Assembly (NCBI GenBank): GCA_013399305.1 | Contig: VXAI01000160.1 | Span: 1,497,253 to 1,561,252, forward strand | Direction of reading: 5' to 3' | From: Rostratula benghalensis | Lineage: Eukaryota > Chordata > Aves > Charadriiformes > Rostratulidae | DNA length: 64,000 nt | Shown: one piece after another, positions 48,269-60,285 of the stretch | Numbering within the stretch: position 1 is the stretch's first letter | Layout: each line of letters starts with the position of its first letter | Notes under the pieces: model-generated | Seen by the model: the letters and a program-made list of their open reading frames with translations, nothing else | Told to the model about the DNA's origin: nothing | The model's database searches: none | Program-made: the position numbers and the translations under genes

Positions 48269-51200
48269 CCTTGGAGCTGTCCAGTGGGTTGTGTCTTCCA
48301 TACCAAACAAAATTGCATCTAATACAACAGCAAACCATGAATCTGAACTTTGGAGTGTTTACTGGAAAGGCTATTTGTTGCTGTAATATGCCTTTAATTC
48401 TCTTTAGAAAATTACAGTTTACTATAGCTAATTCCATTTAAAATTATGTGAATTCAGCTTTAGTTGAAGAATTGTTCCAACAGCATTTATTAATAGAAAA
48501 AGATTCAATAAATATGTCTGTAGCTCACCCATTGGTAACAGAAACTGTATTTAAATCATTCCTTATAAAAATACAAGGAAAGAAACAGAATTTTTAAATA
48601 AGATTTCTACAAGTCAAAATAGAAGTTCACACAACTTATCATTTGGTGAAGAAATTGTCCATGTCCTTGTTTTGTCTTTGCTAATGTAGATTATGCATTT
48701 AAAGTGCCTGTGTTCAATTGTTCAACAAGTTTTAACACAACACGTGGGAGGGGATTGGAGAGAATCTATTTTCCCCCCTAAGTTCATCCAGTTAAAGGTG
48801 GCTACAACAAATTTCCTTGCCCTCTCTTTAGAAATGCCAATCGCCTTTGGGCTGAGAAAAGAATCTAAAATTCCAGACCCTGAGGAACTGACTGAGAAAA
48901 CTCAGAACCACTGAATAGGTGATAAAACCAACATTTTCTAAGTCTTCCAGAACTAGTGGAAAAAAAATCTGTGCATATATATAAAAAACTTAAAAAAACA
49001 TATCCAAATAACCATGTCAAATATCATTTCTCATTAGCCTTATATAGGTAAAAATGTTTAGCAACACTAAACAATACGGTATTCAAAATATAGAACATCT
49101 AGTTTAATGCAGATTAATTTTTAACAAGAATTCCTATGCAGTAGGCAGATAGTTCCCACATTCCATTGTGATTGACAAGCCTGACATATGGAATAGTTCA
49201 CAAATTCCCAGGTGACTGACAGATGGAGAATAGAAAGGCGGATAAAGTTGCCTAGAGAGCTGAGGACGATTTCATATTCAGCGGTTTTGATCAAAAGGAT
49301 TCCAGATCTCACACTAAATTTAGCACCGCTGGCAATTAGTGCATGATTTATTCAGTCCTTTCATTTGCTGGTTGACAAATGGAAAACAAGCACAAAATTA
49401 AAAATAAGTTTATTTCCAGCATTTCGGATATTTAAAATGTGTGTGTCTTTGTTTGCACATAAATTAACATGAGATGAATTTATAGTGAGATTAAATCTGA
49501 AATGGAGATGCAAGCAATAAATAAGAGCTTTTTTTATGTATCTTTCGGGCAGAACAGGTGTTTGAATTAAGAAATACTAATATGTTTAGCAGCATGACTC
49601 CACCTTTAGCATTAGGGAGTTGATGCTTCCCTAAATTTAGAATAATCTTTCCACAATTTAAGATTCTTTCATAAGCTTCCAGCATAGGTGACCATCTGTA
49701 AGGCAATACTAATGCTTTTTAGACCAATAATAATAAAGAAAACCTATCCCCATGTTTTCTGAACACAATTGAAGAACTGCTTTTTTCCTACCAATGTGTC
49801 TGCATAATTCTTACAAGTGGCAGTTAAACACAAACACAGAATATGGGAATCTTCCCGGTAGTGGATACCATCACTCTTTAATGAAAAATATAGAGGAAAC
49901 ACTTCAGATTTGTGAGGAAAAAATGTTGAAAATAAAATTTGTGTTTCTCACCATTCTGCTCATTTTGGGTTGAAAAACCATTCACTCCAAAATAACGAGT
50001 TCATGTGAACCGTTTGGACAGAATAGGGCAATATCTCATCCAAAAATGGAAAGCACAGCATGGTACAACCACTCCAGGGAGAAACGACAAGTCAGGAAAT
50101 TTCAGGTACATGCTTTCAATGCAGAAAACAATATATCATATAGTATGAAGAAGGATTAAAAAAAAAATGTTAATGTCTAAATCTAACGCTGAATTTATTG
50201 AGAGTTTGTGCTCATCTTCTGAGCGATAATGCAGGTGGTGTAAAGCTCCAGGTATATCACATATCTTTTAAACACCCAAGTACATTTCTGAATGGCTCAT
50301 GGAAAATACCAGAATTTGCAGCCTGTGAGGTTGTAAGCCTGTAAGTCTACAAAAGGTTCTCTTTTGCAACAAATAAAGAAATATTAAGGTAATCTGAACA
50401 GGGGGAAAAAAAAAAAAAGTCACTGCTTTTAGTGGAGAGGTGCAGAGGTGCAAAGGTAAATGTTTTAAATCCTGAGAGGTAGAGGATCTTGTTATAAGCT
50501 GGGACTAAAACCTGCATTCCACCATTTAAAATTATTACCAATTATAAATGAAATTATTTTACATATTTTTGTGACTCCCAAAACTTGGAAATAATTACAG
50601 GCAGAGATGCAGTGTAACTCCATAGTTACACCTGTCTTCTAAAAAAGAAATGTGTGTTTCCAAAGTCTCTGTGAATATTCAGCCCAATTTATAGCTCATG
50701 GCTTTAGGAAGTCAACAGTTTAGCATAACAGTAGCACAGCCCAGCCTGAGGAGTACAACACACTTTGTGCTTCACTGCACTCTGTTCCCCCCCCTTCACA
50801 AGGCTCTGTGGCTTAATATCGCCATTTTCTCCTCCTCTGGATATCTTTTCCTTGCTCCCAGCAGCAACTCAAAGTAATTCCCAGACAAGCAGACTCTGAG
50901 CAGTCATGTTTTTATTTTCTTTTACAGAATTCCCTCTCCACTCCCCTCATGCACAGCAGCAAAATAAAATCATTGTCTCTCCATAAACGTGAGTCCCCTT
51001 AGACTTTTCTGCACCTCTGAAAGACAATAATTAAGCCTCCCAGCTCCTCCCCTTCCTTTATATTTCTTTTTACATTTAAGAAAAACAAAATCTATTGTAT
51101 TTCCTGTATGTACAGCTGTTTTCTCTGGATGGCAACATTTTGGTGAATGTGTAGAGTATCTATATTTTGGGGAAAAAGGGATGGGGGAGGGGAAGAAGAC

Positions 51201-51538
51201 CTCACAGAGAAAGTACATATACCAGATTATCCCTAGTGAGTCTAGAAAGATGGACTTTATATCTGCTCATTTAAGTTTTAGTATTTCCCTTGGATTCTCC
51301 AAGTCCTGAAAGATTACTATTTGATTCATTGAAGCACTGGGGTTTACATGTATCTACAACTTCTACTTTGTCCAAAATAGTTTTCTCGTCCTTAGCGATG
51401 GGAGAGAAGGCGGCAGAAGCAAAAAAAAATGGAAGTACCACGTGCTTACAAAAACCTTCTGGGAGGTGAAAAGCCCAGAAAATCTGCCCCATTTTGGATG
51501 AGTGGAGAGCAGAGCTGCATCGTTGTTCTCCTCCATTT
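48269..51538. other. Non-coding stretch, no gene seen
   Basis: Sequence between the two CR1 copies. No gene recognised. A 13-A run lies at 50406-50418. Confidence 0.65.
50406..50418 (+). repeat. Poly(A) run, 13 A
   Basis: Homopolymer preceded by GGGGG. Confidence 0.85.
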
Positions 51539-51862
51539 ATAGAATCATAGAATGGTTAGAGTTGGAAGGGACCTTTAAGATCATCAAGTTCCAACCCCCC
51601 TGCCTTGGGCAGGGACACCTCCCACTAGACCAGGTTGCTCAAAGTCCCATCCAGCCTGGCTTTGAACAATTCCAGGGGTGGGGTATCCACAGCTTCTCTG
51701 GGCAACCTGTTCTAGTGTCTCACCACCCTCACAATAAAGAATTTCCTTCTAGTATCTAATCTAAATCTCCCTTCTTCTAATTTAAAGCCATTACCCCTTG
51801 TCCTGTCACTACACTTCTTGACAGACTCCCTCTCCAGCTCTATTGTAGGCTCCCTTCAGATA
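51539..51862 (-). mobile_element. CR1 LINE 3' end, longer copy
   Basis: The left edge carries AGAATCATAGAAT, then GTTGGAAGGGACCTTTAAGA as in the copy at 48 kb. It continues about 100 bp further into ORF2 (TCTAATCTAAATCTCCCTTC, CCATTACCCCTTGTCCTGTC, CCCTCTCCAGCTCTATTGTA) and is 5'-truncated near 51862. On the minus strand the ORF2 tail is broken by stops at two Trp positions and at one place just before PFYDS. It is non-coding today. It aligns with the 48 kb copy over their shared 225 bp without obvious indels. Confidence 0.95.
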
Positions 51863-54800
51863 AATATTACATCTAAAGAGCAAATGTTACCTTCTTTCAA
51901 AGAAATGCAGAGTTTCTGCTTTCACGGGCATAACCACAAAGTCCCCATTGTGTAGAAGCCTCTAAGTGTGTGGCAGCTCAGTGGGCATTTTCAAGATGTG
52001 CTCTTTTGCTCTAGTTAGTTTTTCTTCATGTCTGTCTTAGGTTTTTTCTCTGCTTCTGACAGGCAGGAAGGCAATGCTTAGAGGTTTCTGGTAAGGCAAC
52101 ATCTCCTTTTATTTGTAGCTACACAGACTGAAGACATGCATTGGAAACATAATATGAAATTCTGTAAATTCAAATTACACCAAGCAGGTTGGATCCAGTC
52201 CAGACACTGGATTTTTTATGCTTCTGTCCTGTGGTTACCAGTGCTTTAAAGTTCTTCATTGTTCTGTGATGAGTATTATTGCTAGCTTTGTACTAATAAT
52301 CTAGGAAGGGAGTTTTGCTGAACTGCAAGTGGAGATAATCCAATGCCAAGTAGGCTTGTCCCTTCTTTGTTGCCACCGTTGGTATGAATGCTCTCAGTGG
52401 CCTTAAGGAGTACTGTGCATTATGGTATTTTTGCTATGTGTTTTGCATAAAGCAGGTTTTAAACTCTTGAGTTAAATATCTGCAATTTTCTCCTTTTGCT
52501 GGTGATGCCCTGCACTTACTGAAAGTATGTTCACACCAGAGCTGGCTGAGTAGTAATAAGGGAATCAGAGGCAAAGAATTTTTTATCTCCTTGTGAGTTA
52601 CTCTCCCTGAGAGTAACTGATTACTGATAATGCATTCTTCAGTTTTTGCTGTGTAGTTCAGATGGTTCATTTGGTGAATTGTTTACTACATTTACAGTTT
52701 TCACATAGTATTGTTTCTTTATCATGGCTGGATGACTAAACTTTTAAATAGAAGACTTGGAGAATAATGAAGTGTATGACTCTACTGGTAGCAAAAAAAA
52801 TCAGATTTGAGTCACATCTTCATGAATCTGTCTTTCATTATTTGACCAGCTGGAGTTTATATCCATCACTATTTTAGCCTCTGCTGATTTTTCACTTCAT
52901 CATAATGTTTTGGTTAAATTCAAGAATCCACTTTCTGGGCCAGATTCTGCTTTCAATTATGTTAGTGTAAATCTAGAAGAACCTCACTGAAAGCCAGTAA
53001 AGTTATTTTTATTTATTCCAGGGTAAAAGAAAATGGATTCTGACCCTTCTGCATGTGCTGCTATGTCCTTTATACTCATCTTTCCAATCTCTCTATTTGT
53101 TTACAGACACTTTACAATTTTCCCCGAGCCCTTATCACTTGCTCTGTGTGTGTTGTAAGGAAGGAGAGAAGGGTTCTTGCCTGATATTTTTTTCTTAGCC
53201 CTTTTATTTTTCTCTCCAGACACTATATTATGTGTTTAACTACTTAATATTATTTCCTCCCTGTCCACCCATCTGTTTATTTTAGTTGCTTCTTCCTCTT
53301 GGCTGGCTTCTGTATAGACTCTCCCCATATGCCTGCTAGGAATGTGAATGAATATGATTAACAAGCACTGAAATGCACAAATAAGATACTACTTGAAGCT
53401 CTGTTTCAGGATCTGTGCATCGTGGAGGTTTCAGACCGTATCTGTTTCTTAGCACATTAAATATACTTGACATAGGTGTGCAGATGAGAACTGGGCCACA
53501 CGATGAGACAGTGTTTCCTTACAACTGGTGAGTAAGTGGTGTGACGTGATGCTTTCTGCCCAATAACTATCTTCATCCGTTGTAGCAAGACAGTGGCTAA
53601 CAGCTCTACAGAGAAGCCTGTGCTGTGCGTTTGTGTCTGTGCAGCAGATAGGCAGAGCGGAGTCCTGCCAAAGCCTCTGGAAGTGTCACATCTTACACGG
53701 GTGTTGCAACTTCCTCTGCCTCTGCACAAGCCCTACCGCTGTTGAATTCTTCCAGAGCTCTGCTAGTTGCTAAGCATATAATTCAATCCAGTGTTACTTC
53801 TCTGCATGAGAGTACCCTGTGGAAGCCCACTTGGGGAGGGCTTCCTGTTGTATCAGAGATTGGAGCAGCATGCCGTAGACCTTACGAGTTGAGATGTAGC
53901 AACAGGTTGAGAGACTTGGGAGACTAAGACTGGGGGAAAAAGATGGCAAAGACAGAGGCTGTCAAAGTTAAGTGTGTTGTGTGCTGGACTGGGAATAGAT
54001 AGCAGCTAAGCAAATTATACAAAATAAATCCTGAATCCATGCACCTTGCTTTCCAAATCCCCCGTTTGAGAATTGTTTAGCTGGTTTTCAGTAGATTTTT
54101 TTTTTCCCCAGCTATGGGCAATAACAACACACAATCTGTCCCACAAAGAAAGTTTTCTGCCAGGTAAGGGGTGCTCCAGCTCCCAGAGCAGCTGGCCTGT
54201 TTCTGTATTAATACCCAACCAGCAGACAGCTGGTACCCATGACTCTTCTGCCCCAGGAAATGATAGTACCTGTCTTTCATACACTTTGAATTTATCCCTA
54301 ACTGGCAGAATCAGTATAGAGCAAATGGAAATAATATTTGATTGGTTTTCACTTTGGCCAGGAAATTGAAAAGGATTCATTTTCAGTTAACCTGAAAAAT
54401 CGGTTTGTACAAGTGCTGCCGTAAGTGATCACTTCTTTGATCGCTGTCAATAATCCTGGAAAACCCTTGTTAAAAATAATTTTCAGTAATTATTCATTTA
54501 CACTTTCATAGTAAATTCATTTGGCTGTGTTTGTATCCTCTGCAAGTCTGATTTAGTCTGACTGGCACCACTGTTTATGGAAAAAGACCTTTAAAATCAG
54601 CTGCTGCAGAGTGCTTATACTAGGAAGCCCAATCACGAGGGCCACATCCATCCAACAGCAACACAGAAATGGTGCCAGCCAGCTCATGACTGCTCACTGT
54701 TCGACTCCACAGCTTAAACAGAAATCCAAAGACATAAAATGTTTGGCTATGTTTGAGGGACAGTGAGTATATTTCATAAATGTAAAAGGACGTAACTAAT

Positions 54801-56214
54801 GAAAAATGCTATTTTCCTGAACAGAATAGGAAGTGAAATTAATTAGACATACTATTTACCTATGAATAAGTCCTATGTGTTGATCAAATTCCAGAACATG
54901 CCCAGGGAAAACTTGGCAAAAAAGCAGAATGCAGTAGGACTTTGGTTCTCCAGCAATATCTGAGTGCACAGCTCCATTGACAGGGCTTCCAGCCTGCTGC
55001 ACAGTATGGATTTTCATATACAAAACTTGTCTGCATTTGAGTGTGTGTAACCAGCTACATATTTGGAACCCAGATTTTATAATTAATAATAAAGTCAGAG
55101 TTAAATGGTGATAAGATGCTGAAATTCAGACTAAGAAATTTGAAAACATATGGTAAGAGTTGGGTGAAATCCAATGGAATAAAGTAATAGAATTTTGTAC
55201 AAAGGCCACAGAAGGGAAATGGAAAATGTGCAATGATAAATTAATATATGGCCAAGGGTTATGTGTCCTATCCAGCAATATATACACTAGAAAGTAAAAA
55301 AGGTCAATATGGGTAAATAAAGATGTGAAAAAGTAATTAAGGGTTGAGACAGAGGCATATGTGAGGTATAAAACACCCAGGTATGAGAGAGATCTGGAAG
55401 TATTAGAGAATGAATTTCACCAAAAATTATGAGAAAAGCAAAGGTGAAAAATGAAATGAGGATCACAGAAAAGTTTAGATATATATTAAGGCGTTTTTCA
55501 AGTATCTAAGGAACATGAGGTCAGTGAAGGAGACGGCAGCACCTCAAAGAGAATGGAAGGGTAATTTATTGAGAGGTAGATGCTTCAGAAGAATTAAATG
55601 TTTTCTTTGATTTATTGTTCATAAAAGGAATGGGGGACATATGCCAGGAATAGACAAATACCAAAGGAAAACAGGATCATGCCAGAATAAAAAATCAAAA
55701 AATCTGAAAACTTTGGCATAGCCTCTCAGCTGGTGAAAATCTGCCAGGTTCATTTGCCCTCATTAGAGCCAGTTAACCCATTAGTGTGGTGAAGAAATAT
55801 TTACCCCAATACTTCCCAGATCTATTTAGAAAAGCTTAGAGAAGTATCCAAATATTTTCATATTCGGGCTTTTTTCTTCTTTTCTCTGACTTAGCTGAGA
55901 GCTTGTTGCATGTGCTTCAGAGTAGACTTTCTATTCTCTATTCTATTGACTGCATAAACTTATGTATAACTTGAGGATGCTAGCTACAGGTTTGATGTAT
56001 AACACTAAGATATAAATAACTAAGATATAAATAGAAAAAAAAGGCCAAACTTACTTCAGACTGGGGATTCAAAAAAGGAGAGACCGTTTTGGCCAATGCC
56101 AGCATATATGATTTATGGGGTACAGAATATGTTTTCCTTCTGGCGTTTTCAGTGCAGGAACTGACTGTGTAAGCCTGCAAGTTAGAGAGTGTAACACTTC
56201 AGCTGTGAGCAGTG
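51863..56214. other. Non-coding stretch, no gene seen
   Basis: No gene recognised. The segment 53480-53930 has somewhat more CpG and balanced composition than its flanks. Frames of 60-90 codons on both strands there match nothing I know. A 14-bp direct repeat (TAAGATATAAATA) lies near 56005-56031. Confidence 0.6.
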
Positions 56215-56440
56215 AGACGTGCGACGGTGGAGGAGCAAGTTAGAAGTTCTGTAAAAGAAGACTCCTGTGTGAATTTAACAATTTTTGGTAGCACATTTAA
56301 TGAGTCATCACACTGACTCGTAGGACTTTGGGATTCCATAGCTTGTCAGGATCTGATATGCTTCGGTACCCCTGGGAATCTAATGGCAGAGCAGTCCTAA
56401 CATAACGTTTTGCGTATGTAGCGCCATGTGTGCACCGAAA
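56215..56440. other. Weak CpG cluster
   Basis: Nine CpG in about 220 bp (for example GACGTGCGACGG at 56217-56228 and TGCGTATGTAGCGCC near 56411-56425) stand out in a CpG-poor background. A minus-strand frame of 87 codons (56297-56560) covers most of it, rich in Arg/Lys/His, with no recognised domain. A small regulatory island or a young insertion are both possible. Confidence 0.35.
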
Positions 56441-57453
56441 AGTGTCTTGTCTTCTTTTTTCCATCAGTCCTGCTGCTAATGCTATATGGAGATGAATCTT
56501 TTCCTTGTGACCAAATTCCTGGGTTTTTCTCCTGTTTTTCTTTGGCATGTTCATTTTCACAAAGCTCTAAAATTAACTTACCACTGAAAACCGTAGTGCT
56601 TATTTCTACATTTCCTTTTCATTATTTGGATGGATTGACTTCAGCAAAGTATTTCCATTGAGCACTAATGATTAAAATCCTGATGCCAGCAACATATTCT
56701 TCCTATATGGGAATCTATGGAAAAGCACTTTCTGTTGACACCTGGGTCAGGACTTCACAGTCACATTCACTGAGTCTGGCTTGAGAGGAGGAACTTGAGC
56801 AGGGAGGAGGAGGGGAGTCCTAGAAACCTAACACGGTTGCTTCCAGCTCTTGTTTTCCTCCCTCTAAGTACTCTGCAGGAAGGCAGCAAAAGAGGTACCT
56901 TGCTTGCTTCCATTTAATAATACAAAGAAATGGTGTGAGCCTGTAAATATAGTGAGCATAAATCAGTGTGTTCTGCAGGTGTGGCATTGCCAGTAACAAA
57001 ATGAAAATCTACAAGCCAAACTTTTTGTGAAAACATTTTAAGCGTTTTCACACAGTTCTAAAATTAGCCCCAGTGACAGAAAACTAAACTTAGTTAATGT
57101 ATTTGTAGCTGTAAGGTGCACTGATTTATTTATGAACAGTGAATATTTTATAAAGCTGAATGAGTATTGCAGAAAAAGGAGATGAATATTCACTTCAGTT
57201 TTAGAAATGGGTTGTTGTGCTTATGCCTCTTCTATGATCACTTTCTATGAACCTTCTAGTGATTGAAATTCGGTACCCTTGAACTGGTATCAAACTGTAC
57301 TGTCTGAGGGCATTCAAGGATAGTGAATATAAAGCTCAATCTGAATGAATCACATAAGGACCTGACCACATCCATTGCAGCTAGGATAAAGCTGCATGCA
57401 AATATACAGTCACTAAATTTGAAAACATATTTTCCAGCAGCATGCATGTTTTG

Positions 57454-57473
57454 TTTTTTTTTTTTTTTTTTTT
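57454..57473 (+). repeat. Poly(T) run, 20 T
   Basis: Homopolymer, preceded by TTTTG. Confidence 0.9.
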
Positions 57474-57846
57474 CTATTCAAAAGTGCTATTTAATCAGCA
57501 TAAGGCACTTTCAGTAAGGCAGGCTTATTTCTTAAAAAAATTAATTTCCAGAAAAAATACTTCAGTGAGGCTGAAATTTTCTGGCTTAGCACTTTCAGAA
57601 TGCAAAGTTTCATTTTTTCTAAACTTTCAAATTACTTCCTATGTAGAAATATATTTCTCATATATTGTCGAACTCAGTCACACATTGGAAAAAAAGCTAA
57701 ATATTTTGACTGACCAAAAATAATTATTTTTACAGAAGTCATTTGATACAAATAAAAAAAACCCCAAACATAACTATTCTGCTGCAAATTTCAGATCTTT
57801 CAATTCCTTATTAAGCATAATCTGACAGCATTTGTATACTATCCAG

Positions 57847-57919
57847 GAAAAAAAACCAAACAAACAAAAAAAAAAAAGGAAAAGAAAATAAAGGAAAAGA
57901 AAAAAAGGAAAAGAAAACT
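57847..57919 (+). repeat. A/G-rich simple repeat (GGAAAAGAAAA)n
   Basis: A runs with AAAC units lead into three imperfect copies of AAGGAAAAGAAAA. This is purine-only low complexity. Confidence 0.85.
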
Positions 57920-58444
57920 ATTACAATTTTTAGGTTCAGCAATGTGCAATGTGCACAAAAACATTATCTGTATATATGATGGGCTTGTGTGTGTGCTTCT
58001 AACAAAATCCTTCTAGACAAATTTGCGTGACAGGATGTCAGTCAAAATACAGTGTATTTTCTTAGTCAAATATTTAACGGCTCTTCAGAACAATAATATA
58101 TAGGCAAACTATACTGAAAGTACTTATAGGAAAGAACAATGTGAAGAACTGTAATGGATGCTGTATCAATAAATTATCTTGTCCCACCAAAGGGATACCA
58201 GTAAAGAAAACTTTCTGGTAACAAGCGTATTGTTTCTCTAGCACAGTGCTCACAGCAATGAAAGAATTCATCTTACTCACATGTTTTTCTCTGTTATACA
58301 AGAACTTTTATATGCCTTATAAAAGAACTACCAATAGTAAAGGCAGAGAAAACAAATGTGTCCATTTGCCCATAGCATAGCAAGGTCATGAACAAGGCAA
58401 CATATCAGCCACTTTATTTCGTAGTCTAGCATGTTAGAGCAAAT

Positions 58445-58462
58445 CTACCTACCTACCTACCT
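58445..58462 (+). repeat. (CTAC)n microsatellite
   Basis: Four and a half CTAC units. Confidence 0.9.
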
Positions 58463-60178
58463 TTGTTGCAGTTCTGCTCTAATATACTTGGGCACAACCT
58501 CAGGCAGAGGAAGGGAGGGAGATCTACACCATTAGATCTCATTGCTGTGGCTAGCTGGAAGCCTTGGGCACCAGGATAGAGTCAATAGCTCGGGCTGTGC
58601 TGTCCAAAACCTTTTTGCTGAAGTGCCTGTTATTTTGAGTTTGTTTCTTGTCTACTTAAGGCAAAGAAAATCCTTGCGTGATTCCCTTGTTGCTGTTTAA
58701 CAAGGAAGATTTCTAAAATGACTTGCCATAATCACAATATATGGGCAAGTTAAAATTGGGAGGCCCACAGGGTTTGCTGTCTGTTAAGAGCTATGCACAC
58801 CTGCGATTTATGCATAAGGTGAAAATATTAAAGACTGCAGCCTGTCCTTAAAATTAAAAATTAAATTGAAGATCCTTGCCTTAGGGTAAGTAGTGGAAGC
58901 AGGAAAAGATTCTGTAGGACAAAGACAAGTAGCATGTCCGCTAAACCCCAGAGCAGCAGGAGGAGTTGGCAGCAAGATTGGCCATGCCAAGCTGGCTTTG
59001 CCTCTTATCTCACCCCCCTATTGTTTCTCCACATCTGGAACACGCTGGCCCTTCAGTAAGGTGATAAGTAGTCTGAGATTTCAAGCTTGATTATTCTCTG
59101 TGCTTTTTTTTTTTTATTATTATTTTATATATAGTTGTTTGTGCCATAATTTTCTGTAAAGTCCCAAAAAGTATACATCACTACAAAGGGAGTAGGTTGG
59201 GCTTCCTCAGCATATATCTTCAATAGCACCCTGTTTATGATAAAATGGAAAAAGTTCACCATGTGTTGACCGTGGCCACTAGCCTGTTAGTAAGTATAAT
59301 CGAGGCAGAGACACCTTGCTAGATATGATCATCAAAAAGTGGATTATGTAGCTGAACTCTGCTCCAATGCTGAAGCATTCAAAATCTATTTGGAAAAGTG
59401 TCAGCAATATAGTGTTTGTATCCATGAGAAGCCTCTGGCAGAAGCTTCTGCACAGGTTATTATGCTATCACCTGAAACCAATTGCCTGAAACAAACTGAA
59501 ATAAGTTCTTCCTTAAAACACCCTACTCTGAATTCTCATTAGGTATTGGGACTAGCTTAGCAGCTGTGTTCAGACTTCTTACAGAAGCAGAAAGATTACT
59601 TTGATTGCTGGGCAGGGGGCTGCATGAGATTTTTGGTTGTTGATTGGTGGTTTTTTTAGTTGCCTTCTAGTAATGGAAGCTTTTCAGTTTCCTTAGAAAT
59701 GACTGATAAATTCCTGTGCATCATTCTATTTATTTCATTTCTGTAACATGTGTCCATTTATATGACAAAAGATGAAGTTTTAATATAATGATGAATAGCT
59801 ATGGTCAAGGTTCTCCATTAATTAGAAATAGAAGAGAAACTAATGGGATGTTCACAACACACAGTGAAATATGTTTAATTAACGTGGAGAGGCCTCCAAA
59901 AATAGTATCTAACTGAGCTAGCTCCAAAAGCAGTAATATTGCATTTACTTGGCAAACCACTTAAGCTAATTAGCCTTGCAATGAGAGGGGGCTTAGTAGC
60001 TCAGTTATATTGTCTTTCCTCTGCAAACACATTGCTTCTGGGGCCAAGTGAGGGACTTTCCCTGGCACTGATTTTCACCCTGTAAGCCTGCTACCAACAG
60101 TCCTGCTTGCCTCCTAGGTTGTGCTGTGTGGTCCACTATGTGTGCTGCAAATACACCCGGACTCTCCTCTTTTATCTC

Positions 60179-60196
60179 TTTTTTTTTTTTTTTTTT
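60179..60196 (+). repeat. Poly(T) run, 18 T
   Basis: Homopolymer followed by TTTG-type T-rich text and then a G-rich stretch (GGCTGGGGGCAGGGGGGAGC). Confidence 0.9.
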
Positions 60197-60274
60197 GTTT
60201 TTGTTTCCTTTTTAGGCTGGGGGCAGGGGGGAGCAGGTGGAAAGCAGAGGACAATCAAACACCAACCATTCCAA

Positions 60275-60285
60275 CCCCCCCCCCC
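60275..60285 (+). repeat. Poly(C) run, 11 C
   Basis: Homopolymer about 50 bp after the G-rich stretch, so the two could pair. No function inferred. Confidence 0.85.

Larger units (their letters stand above)
56441..60178. other. Non-coding stretch, no gene seen
   Basis: No gene recognised. Simple repeats are listed separately. The segment 59875-59992 contains several TAAT/ATTA cores in otherwise non-repetitive text and might be a conserved element. Confidence 0.6.
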
